A DNA stretch of 9,927 bases, from assembly GCA_031286085.1 (NCBI GenBank), contig JAITUX010000231.1:1-9927 (forward strand), given 5' to 3'. Below, piece after piece: positions 1 through 7,178 of the stretch; within the stretch, counting starts at the first letter, position 1; each line of letters starts with the position of its first letter. This stretch comes from Candidatus Adiutrix sp. GTDB lineage: Bacteria > Desulfobacterota > Desulfarculia > Adiutricales > Adiutricaceae. A program made the translations under genes and the position numbers. Below the pieces are notes generated by a model that saw nothing but the letters and a program-made list of their open reading frames with translations, was not told the origin of the DNA and did no database searches.

Positions 1-276
1 GCCGCCATCCCCCTTCTTTCGGCCGCCCTCCCCCCTCTCCTGGAAAAAGCCTGGGGCGGCCGGAAACCTGAACTCATCATCCGCGCCGGCCGGAACACCG
101 CGCCCGGAAAGCTGGATTCCCTGCGGACCGCCCCGGACCTCCAGGAACTCCAGGCCGTCCTCCCCGGCGAATTCATTGAATTCCGGCCGGCCCGGCCGGA
201 CGGAACAGCCGAGCCGGCCGGGGACGACGAGGAGGCCGAGGCCCTTACGGAGACGCCGGATTCCGACGATGATTGA
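1..276 (+). CDS. dnaX: Probable DNA polymerase III gamma/tau subunit, C-terminal end (partial)
   Basis: An open frame enters from the left edge in frame 1 and stops at TGA 274-276, leaving 91 codons; the start lies outside the window. The visible part reads like the poorly conserved C-terminal domain of bacterial DnaX: a segment with LLEKAWGG followed by ELIIRAG, then a helix and the ending LQAVLPGEFIEFRP, which matches the usual DnaX close of a helix plus a short strand. The last ~30 residues are an acidic, probably disordered tail rich in Asp and Glu. DnaX is the clamp-loader ATPase subunit that organises the replicative polymerase. The strongest support is context: a ybaB gene starts 21 bp downstream, the conserved dnaX-ybaB order. 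The ATPase domain is not in the window, so this is inference from tail resemblance and neighbourhood. Confidence 0.6.
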   Translation, partial: AAIPLLSAALPPLLEKAWGGRKPELIIRAGRNTAPGKLDSLRTAPDLQELQAVLPGEFIEFRPARPDGTAEPAGDDEEAEALTETPDSDDD

Positions 277-297
277 AACTTACATGGAGGCAACCTT

Positions 298-624
298 ATG
301 GCCTTAGACCTCAGCGCCGTGGGCGACCTGGTCCGGCAAGCCCAGGAAATACAGAAAAAAGTCGCGGAACGGCAGGCCCACCTGGCCGGCCAAACCATAG
401 AGGCCGTGGTCGGCGGGGGCATGGTCAAGGTGACCGCCAACGGCTCGGGCTTGCTCACGGATATCCGCCTGGAGCGGGAAGTGATCAACCCCGAGGAAGC
501 GGACATGCTGCGCGACCTCATCCTGGCCGCCGCCAACGAAGCCCTGCGAAAAGTCCAAGCCCTGGCGGCCGAGGAGATGCGCCAGCTAACCGGCGGGCTT
601 AAGCTGCCCGGCCTTCCTTACTGA
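298..624 (+). CDS. ybaB: YbaB/EbfC family nucleoid-associated DNA-binding protein
   Basis: This 108-residue protein has the full family length. The N-terminal helix (about residues 5-30, VRQAQEIQKKVAERQ) is followed by the hallmark GGGMVKVTANGSG segment (about 39-51). Next comes DIRLEREVINPEEADMLRDL, a long C-terminal helix (AANEALRKVQ) and the typical ending LTGGLKLPGL. Family members are dimeric tweezer-like proteins that bind DNA and are thought to compact the nucleoid or assist recombination and repair. The ATG at 298 is preceded by GGAGG (286-290) at 7-nt spacing, which fixes the start. The gene lies 21 bp after the dnaX-like stop and is probably co-transcribed with it. The usual third partner, recR, does not follow. 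The family assignment is very secure; the exact cellular role is known only from homologues. Confidence 0.95.
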   Translation: MALDLSAVGDLVRQAQEIQKKVAERQAHLAGQTIEAVVGGGMVKVTANGSGLLTDIRLEREVINPEEADMLRDLILAAANEALRKVQALAAEEMRQLTGGLKLPGLPY

Positions 625-639
625 ATTAACGGTCTTTTG

Positions 640-660
640 GTTCCCCGGGCCGGGTGGAAC
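640..660. repeat. Inverted repeat in the ybaB-helicase gap
   Basis: GTTCC (640-644) and GGAAC (656-660) are perfect inverted copies. The stem can extend by two more C-G pairs if one T is bulged. No T-run follows, so this is not a standard intrinsic terminator. The only purine-rich, SD-like string before the helicase gene (GGTGGA, 653-658) lies partly inside the right arm. The rest of the 54-bp gap shows nothing else. Formation of the hairpin is inference. Confidence 0.3.
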
Positions 661-678
661 TGAAACGCCAATGACTAC

Positions 679-2598
679 ATGCGGGAAACATTAAAAGAAC
701 TCCTGGGGCCGGGAGGCCGGCTGGCCCGCCTCTGGCCCTCTTTCGAGCCCCGGCCGGGCCAGCTGGCCATGGCCCTGGAAGTGGGCCGGGCCTTTCGGGA
801 GGACGATTTCGCCATCATCGAGGCCGGAACCGGCACCGGCAAAACCCTGGCCTACCTTCTGCCGGCCCTCTTGAGCGGCAAAAAAACCGTGGTCTCCACC
901 GGTCTCAAGAACCTTCAGGACCAGATTTTTGAAAAAGACCTGCCCTTCATCCGCCGCTTTTTCGGCGAAGGTTTCCGCTCCGCCCGCCTCAAGGGCCGGG
1001 AGAACTATCTGTGCCTCCACTTTTTGAAAAGAGCCCTGGCCCAGTCGCCTCTGTGGCCCGCGGCCGAGGCGGACGACCTTAAACTGGTGGCGGCCCGGGT
1101 CCCGGAGGCGGCCAGCGGCGACCGGGCGGAATTCACCTTTCTGCCGGAGAACAGCCCCATCTGGGCTGAAATTTCCGCCCCGGCCGAACGCTGCCTGGGC
1201 CAGCGCTGCCCGGAGTTCAAGGATTGCTTTTTGTGGCGGGCCCGGCGGGAGGCGGCGGCGGCCGACCTCATCCTGGTCAACCACCACCTCTTCATGGCCG
1301 ACCTGGCCCTGCGGGCCAACGGTTTCGGCGAAGTCTTGCCGGCCTGGGAAGCGGCCGTCTTCGACGAGGCTCATCTCTTGGAGGAGGCGGCCACCAGCTA
1401 TTTCGGCCGGGAGCTCTCTTCCGGCTCCCTGGCCGCCCTGGCCCGCGACCTGGGCCGGGCCGCGGCCGGCCTGGACCAGGCCTCGGCCGGAACCATCAGG
1501 CCCCTGGCGGAAATTTTCAGCCGCCAGGCCGAGGCCCTGGGCCAGAGTTTCTGCCGCGAAATCCGCGAGAAGGAACTGTGGGCCGAAGGCGACCCGGAAA
1601 ACGGCCCGCTGAGGGACTTCCTCCTGAACTTCCACCATGACGCCCTGGCCTTGGCCCTCCTCCTAAAGGACCAGGACGGGCCCGACCCGGCGGCCCTGGC
1701 CGCCCGCCTGGAGGCCGCCGCGGCCGACCTTCTGTTCATCGGCGAAGCCGCCGACCGCGAATTCGTTTACCAGGCCGAGCGCCAGGGCCGCCGCCTGACC
1801 CTTTCCGCCCTGCCCCTCAAGGTCTCCCGCCATCTGGCCGAAAACCTCCTGAACACCGGCCGGACCCTGGTCTTCACCTCGGCCACCTTGAGCGCCGGGG
1901 GGGACTTCAGCTACTTCAAGGAGCGCCTGGGCCTGTGGCCGGAACTGGACGGCCTGGTCGTCGAGTCCCCTTTCGACTACCGGGGCCGCACCCTGGCTTA
2001 CCTCCCCGGCCATCTGCCCGACCCCCGGACGGCCGAGTTCCCGGAAGCCATGGCCGCGGAAGTGGAACAACTCCTGGCCCTAAGCCGGGGCCGGGCCCTG
2101 GTGCTGTTCACCTCCTATAAAAACATGACTTACGCGGCCGACCGCCTGGACGGCCGCCTGCCCTGGCCGCTCCTGGTCCAGGGCCAGATGGGCCGGGCGG
2201 CCATCCTGGGCGAATTCACCCGCCAGACCGACAGCGTTCTCCTGGCCACCCACAGTTTCTGGCAGGGCGTGGACGTGCCCGGGGAAAGCTTATCCGCGGT
2301 CATCATTGAAAAACTGCCCTTCCCCAGGCCCGACCAGCCCCTGGTCAGGGCCCGGGCCGCCCTGCTGGCCGAAGAGGGCCGCCGCCCTTTCTGGGACTAC
2401 TTCATCCCCGCCGCGGCCCTGACCCTGAAACAGGGCCTGGGCCGCCTACTGAGCCAGGGCCAGGACCCGGGCCTTTGGGCCATCCTGGACCGCCGCCTAA
2501 TTAAAGCCGGCTACGGGCCCAAGCTGCTTAAAACCCTGCCCCCCGCCCCCCGGACCTCGGACCTGGCGGAAGTGGCCGCCTTCTTTAGGAATATCTAA
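679..2598 (+). CDS. DinG/YoaA-type Fe-S ATP-dependent DNA helicase (XPD-like, superfamily 2)
   Basis: This 639-residue protein is close to YoaA in length and shorter than E. coli DinG. Walker A is EAGTGTGKT (48-56, Lys55). Four cysteines, C112, C172, C177 and C183, have the spacing of the XPD/DinG 4Fe-4S domain. The DEAH box is at 229-232. ADLILVNHHLFMADL lies between the Fe-S domain and the DEAH box. FTSATLS is motif III-like (399-405), and LVLFTSYKNM and SFWQGVDVPGE follow in helicase domain 2. Motif VI (QGLGRLLS, 585-592) ends in Ser where the family normally has Arg. Such enzymes unwind DNA 5' to 3' using ATP and act in repair, on R-loops or at stalled forks. ATG 679 is the first possible start after an in-frame TGA at 661-663. 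It lacks a well-placed SD, the nearest purine-rich string being about 20 nt away. It follows ybaB by 54 bp on the same strand, probably in one operon. The family is certain; the choice between DinG and YoaA is not. Confidence 0.93.
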   Translation: MRETLKELLGPGGRLARLWPSFEPRPGQLAMALEVGRAFREDDFAIIEAGTGTGKTLAYLLPALLSGKKTVVSTGLKNLQDQIFEKDLPFIRRFFGEGFRSARLKGRENYLCLHFLKRALAQSPLWPAAEADDLKLVAARVPEAASGDRAEFTFLPENSPIWAEISAPAERCLGQRCPEFKDCFLWRARREAAAADLILVNHHLFMADLALRANGFGEVLPAWEAAVFDEAHLLEEAATSYFGRELSSGSLAALARDLGRAAAGLDQASAGTIRPLAEIFSRQAEALGQSFCREIREKELWAEGDPENGPLRDFLLNFHHDALALALLLKDQDGPDPAALAARLEAAAADLLFIGEAADREFVYQAERQGRRLTLSALPLKVSRHLAENLLNTGRTLVFTSATLSAGGDFSYFKERLGLWPELDGLVVESPFDYRGRTLAYLPGHLPDPRTAEFPEAMAAEVEQLLALSRGRALVLFTSYKNMTYAADRLDGRLPWPLLVQGQMGRAAILGEFTRQTDSVLLATHSFWQGVDVPGESLSAVIIEKLPFPRPDQPLVRARAALLAEEGRRPFWDYFIPAAALTLKQGLGRLLSQGQDPGLWAILDRRLIKAGYGPKLLKTLPPAPRTSDLAEVAAFFRNI

Positions 2599-2605
2599 AG
2601 GATTC

Positions 2606-2624
2606 CTGGGCCTTCAGGCCCCAG
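2606..2624 (+). terminator. GC-rich hairpin just after the helicase stop, possible weak terminator
   Basis: CTGGGCC (2606-2612), loop TTCA, then GGCCCCAG (2617-2624) forms a stem with one bulged C. It starts 8 bp after the helicase stop codon. No U-tract follows, so it fails the standard intrinsic-terminator pattern; it may protect the 3' end or assist Rho-dependent ending. Its position between a helicase gene and a new promoter fits an operon boundary. Confidence 0.35.
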
Positions 2625-2647
2625 ATCCAACAATCGGCGGGCAACCG

Positions 2648-2678
2648 GCCGGCGCGGAAACCGGCCGCCGGCGCCGGC
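2648..2678. repeat. 8-bp perfect inverted repeat upstream of the hrcA promoter
   Basis: GCCGGCGC (2648-2655) and GCGCCGGC (2671-2678) are exact inverted copies separated by 15 nt, ending 4 bp before the -35 box. It could be an operator half-site pair or a hairpin. The surrounding sequence is almost pure G and C, so chance is a real alternative. It does not resemble CIRCE. Confidence 0.3.
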
Positions 2679-2682
2679 GCCC

Positions 2683-2711
2683 TTGACAAAACCGGCCGCC
2701 CTTATTATTTT
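2683..2711 (+). promoter_or_regulatory. Sigma-70-type promoter for hrcA
   Basis: A perfect -35 hexamer TTGACA (2683-2688) is followed after 17 bp by TATTTT (2706-2711), a 4-of-6 match to the -10 box. A better hexamer, TATTAT (2703-2708), overlaps it but would give only 14-bp spacing. This AT-rich patch stands out in GC-rich surroundings. With the 17-bp spacing, transcription would begin around 2717-2719, at the hrcA ATG itself. Confidence 0.6.
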
Positions 2712-2717
2712 TTCAAG

Positions 2718-3761
2718 ATGAAAAGAACTCTCTCCCCGCGCCTCAGGGCTATTTTGGAACTGGTGGTGCGCGACTACATAAAGACCGCCGAGCCGGTGGC
2801 CTCGGAGGCCCTGGTCAAGCGCCACGGCCTCAGCCTGTCTTCGGCCACGGTGCGCAAAGTCCTGGCCCAACTGGAAGAGATGGGCCTCCTGGTCCAGCCC
2901 CACGCCTCGTCCGGCCGAACCCCCACCGAAGCGGGCCTGAGAACCTATGTGCGGGAAATCCTGGCCGTAGGCCGGCTTTCGGAAGCCAACCGGGCCCTGA
3001 TCGACAGGGAACTGGCCGGCGGCCAGCCCCAGGCCGAGGCGGTCTGCGCCCTCTGCTCCAAAGTCCTCTCCAACGTCACCCGGCACATGGGCGTGGTCTC
3101 CGGCCCGGCCCTGGAGCTGGAGCCCCTGAAAAACCTGTATTTTGTGCGCCTGGGGCCCGGCGAAATCCTGGCCGTCATGGTCGGGACCGGCGGCCTCATG
3201 CGCAACAAGGTGCTGACCGGCCAGGAGAATCTGAGCCAGGATGAACTGAACCAGGTCAACCGCTACCTGGCCGAGGAAACCCCGGGCCGGACCCTGGATG
3301 AAATCCGCCTGCAAATCCTACAAGCCATGGGGGATGAAAAAAAAGCCTTCGACCGGCTTTACGAGCGGGCCTTACGGCTGGCCCAGGCCTCCGCCGGTCC
3401 CGAAGAAGGCCGGGCCGACCGGGATATATTCTTGGAAGGCCGGCGTAATTTGCTGGAATACCCGGAATTTTCCGAAACCGAGGCCATGCGGGCCCTCTTC
3501 ACCGCCTTCGAGGACAAACGCCGCCTCATGAACCTTCTGAACGAGGTGGCCCAAGCCGGCCAAGTGCGCATTGTCCTGGGACGCGAGGCCGCGGCCGCGG
3601 CCTTAAGCGGTCTGGCCCTGGTGGCCTCGCCCTACACCCGGGGGGACAGGACCGTGGGAGCCCTGGGCATCATCGGCCCCCAGCGGCTGGATTATTCCGA
3701 AGTCGTGCCGGTGGTGGACTACGCCGCCCGGGTGGTCAGCGGTATTTTGGAAAACAGTTGA
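2718..3761 (+). CDS. hrcA: Heat-inducible transcription repressor HrcA
   Basis: This 347-residue protein has normal HrcA length. The N-terminal winged-helix domain (about 1-105) starts in the family way with LSPRLRAILELVVRDYIKTAEPVAS. It contains SSATVRKVLAQLEEMGLLVQ (41-60) and the wing sequence PHASSGRTPTEAG (61-73). The rest matches the GAF-like core with its inserted dimerisation region (LEGRRNLLEYPEF), and it ends with GALGIIGPQRLDYSEVVPVVDYAARVVS. HrcA represses chaperone genes, classically by binding CIRCE, and is held active by GroEL. The recognition helix has R46-K47 where homologues usually have Arg-Asn. ATG 2718 fits the family start but has no SD, and the predicted promoter starts at the same place. 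It heads the hrcA-grpE-dnaK cluster; grpE lies 170 bp downstream. Confidence 0.96.
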   Translation: MKRTLSPRLRAILELVVRDYIKTAEPVASEALVKRHGLSLSSATVRKVLAQLEEMGLLVQPHASSGRTPTEAGLRTYVREILAVGRLSEANRALIDRELAGGQPQAEAVCALCSKVLSNVTRHMGVVSGPALELEPLKNLYFVRLGPGEILAVMVGTGGLMRNKVLTGQENLSQDELNQVNRYLAEETPGRTLDEIRLQILQAMGDEKKAFDRLYERALRLAQASAGPEEGRADRDIFLEGRRNLLEYPEFSETEAMRALFTAFEDKRRLMNLLNEVAQAGQVRIVLGREAAAAALSGLALVASPYTRGDRTVGALGIIGPQRLDYSEVVPVVDYAARVVSGILENS

Positions 3762-3769
3762 CCGCCCCT

Positions 3770-3776
3770 CTTGAAA
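3770..3776 (+). promoter_or_regulatory. CTTGAAA box, possible heat-shock sigma factor -35 element for grpE-dnaK
   Basis: CTTGAAA, identical to the core of a sigma-32 -35 element, lies 8 bp after the hrcA stop. No CCCCAT-type -10 box is found 11-15 bp downstream. The best sigma-70-like partner is a poor TAAGTT at 3794-3799 (17-bp spacing). Only half a promoter is visible, so the call is weak. Placement ahead of grpE-dnaK is what makes it worth listing. Confidence 0.25.
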
Positions 3777-3784
3777 AAGCCCCG

Positions 3785-3890
3785 CCCGGAACTTAAGTTT
3801 TTTATTGTTTGGAGGCCGGTCCCGAATTTTCCAGTTTTTTCCGCTTGGAGGCCCTCCCGAACTTAAAGTTTTCCATTGCTTGGAGAACAG
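3785..3890 (+). repeat. Three degenerate tandem copies of a 35-36 bp unit between hrcA and grpE
   Basis: Units lie at 3785-3820 (36 bp), 3821-3855 (35 bp) and 3856-3890 (35 bp). Each begins CCC-GAA, has a central AGTTTT tract and ends with TTGGAG. Units 1 and 3 are closest: from GAACTTAA to TTGGAG, 23 of 26 aligned bases agree with one single-base gap. Both contain the palindrome AACTT/AAGTT, with an extra central A in unit 3. Unit 2 shares CCC-GAA, AGTTTTTT and TTGGAGGCC. The block is markedly more AT-rich than its surroundings. Unit lengths are not multiples of three and no start codon follows the SD-like GGAG strings, so it is not a coding repeat. The function is unknown. Confidence 0.8.
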
Positions 3891-3931
3891 GGCGCCTGGA
3901 AGCCTAGCCAGACGACTTGAACGGAGCCCAG

Positions 3932-4483
3932 ATGACCGAGGAAGAAAAAATAAGCTCCGGGGAAGAGACGGAGACCGAGGTCCAGGGGACCCCGGCCGAC
4001 GAGGAAAAGGACTGGGCCGAAGAAGCCCGGAAATTCCAGGATCTCTACCTGCGCTGCGCGGCGGAAACCGAAAACATGCGCCGGCGCTTCCAGAAGGAGC
4101 GGGAGGAGATAAGCCGCTTCGCCGGGGAGTCGATCATCCGGAACGTGTTGCCGGCCTTGGACAATCTCGGCCTGGCCCTGGGCTATGTGCGCCCCGAGGC
4201 GCCGGCCGAGGCTTTGAACCTGGCCGAGGGCGTCCGCCTGACCTTGAAAGGCCTTATGGACGTGCTGAAGGAAAACGGCCTCCGGACCGTGTCGGCGGAA
4301 CGGGGCCAGGTCTTCGACCCCAACCTTCACGAGGCCATAGGTCAACAGCCGGAGACGGAACTGCCGCCCGGGACCATCAGCCGGGAAGTCCAGGCGGGCT
4401 ACGCGCTTTACGAGCGCCTGATCCGCCCGGCCAAGGTTTTCGTGGCCACGGCCGCGCCCGAGGCGGAGCAGCCGGCCGCCTGA
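3932..4483 (+). CDS. grpE: Nucleotide exchange factor GrpE
   Basis: With ATG 3932 as start the product is 183 residues. That ATG has GGAG (3923-3926) at 5-nt spacing. An in-frame TTG at 3917 would add five residues but has no SD, so the ATG is preferred. The N-terminus (1-30) is acidic and probably disordered. A coiled-coil stretch follows (about 30-62, with [19 protein letters not shown]), then the family segment [15 protein letters not shown] (65-79). The C-terminal beta domain carries [12 protein letters not shown] (125-136), [14 protein letters not shown] and [12 protein letters not shown]. GrpE is a dimer that releases ADP from DnaK and acts as a thermosensor. dnaK starts 49 bp downstream on the same strand, so the two are probably co-transcribed and work as partners. 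Confidence 0.96.
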   Translation: MTEEEKISSGEETETEVQGTPADEEKDWAEEARKFQDLYLRCAAETENMRRRFQKEREEISRFAGESIIRNVLPALDNLGLALGYVRPEAPAEALNLAEGVRLTLKGLMDVLKENGLRTVSAERGQVFDPNLHEAIGQQPETELPPGTISREVQAGYALYERLIRPAKVFVATAAPEAEQPAA

Positions 4484-4532
4484 TTCGCGGCCTCGCCTTT
4501 ATAAAAAAATACATCCTGCGGAGGGAAACCAT

Positions 4533-6426
<1,894 letters not shown>

Positions 6427-6434
<8 letters not shown>

Positions 6435-7137
6435 GGGGGGGCTGATTAATGGTCTTTTTGTCCTCTGGAGGCGAAAGGAAAGCCCGCACTACAGGTTCGT
6501 CGGCCAGAAAGGCCCGGGCGGCCCGGGCGCGGTGGGAAACGGCGTTCTTTTGAGCCGGGCTCATCTGGGCCAGGGTCAGGGCCGAGCCTTGGGGCCGGAA
6601 AACGGGGTCGTAACCGAAACCGCCCCGGCCGGCCGGGGCCCGGGTCAGGCGGCCGTCCAAACGGCCGCGCCATAAAAGATGCCGGCCGTCCGGACGAACC
6701 AGGGCCAGCACCGTTATGAAGAAGGCCCGCCGGTCCCGGCGGGTCCGCATCAGCCGCAGAATTAGCCGGCAACGCTCCCCGTCGGTCAGCCCTTCGCCCC
6801 CGAAGCGGGCCGAATAGACGCCGGGCGCCCCGCCCAGGGCCGGCACGGCCAGCCCGGAATCATCGGCCAGGGCGACCAGGCCGGTAGCCTCGGCGTAGGC
6901 CCGGGCCTTGAGGAGGGCGTTGGCGGCCAAGGTGCGGCCGGTCTCCTCGGGCTCGGGGATTAAGCGCCCGTTCCGGGCTTCCCACTCAGCCAAGGCCAGG
7001 GTTCCGGCCAGACCGGAGGTCAAGGCGGCCAGTTCCCCGGCCTTGTGCGGATTCTTGGTGGCGATGAGGACCGGCGCGGCGCCCTCGGATTCAACCAGGG
7101 CCGGCCGTCGGGAGGCCGCCGCAATCGCATTGGTCAC
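6427..7137 (-). CDS. rdgB: XTP/dITP diphosphatase (RdgB/HAM1 family non-canonical purine NTP pyrophosphatase)
   Basis: This 236-residue protein carries all family signatures: the substrate-binding TKNPHK (27-32), the metal/catalytic ADDSGL (91-96), [10 protein letters not shown] (103-112), GFGYDPVF (173-180) and QKNAVSHR (196-203). It hydrolyses dITP, ITP and XTP to monophosphates, keeping deaminated purines out of DNA and RNA. The start is GTG at 7137-7135, with GGAG (7146-7143) 5 nt upstream; no later in-frame start precedes the TKNPHK motif. This gives about 21 residues before the first strand, where most homologues have only a few. The C-terminus also runs on past the last conserved helix. 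It lies 41 bp after the PBP gene on the same strand and is probably co-transcribed. Its last 8 bp, including the stop, overlap the end of dnaK, which reads the other way. Confidence 0.95.
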
Positions 7138-7178
7138 AGGCTCTCCCCTGATTAGTGAAGGCCCTAACGCCCCGGCGG

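Noticed and set aside
671..694. Tiny ATG-started frame (7 codons) overlapping the helicase start, considered as a leader peptide
   Set aside because: Poor SD spacing (about 12 nt from GGTGGA) and nothing regulatory in the encoded peptide.
691..1638. A 315-codon minus-strand frame opposite the helicase
   Set aside because: Antisense shadow of a gene with complete helicase motifs; composition driven by GC bias.
3790..3806. AACTTAAGTT plus T-run considered as the hrcA terminator
   Set aside because: The palindrome has no room for a loop and only A/T-rich pairs, so it cannot form a stable terminator hairpin.
3785..3890. The tandem repeats considered as a CRISPR array or a coding minisatellite
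   Set aside because: Units abut with no unique spacers, differ from each other, and have lengths not divisible by three with no start codon.
4498..4513. TATAAA-rich patch before dnaK considered as a dnaK promoter
   Set aside because: No convincing -35 box at the right distance; more likely just an AT-rich leader before the SD.
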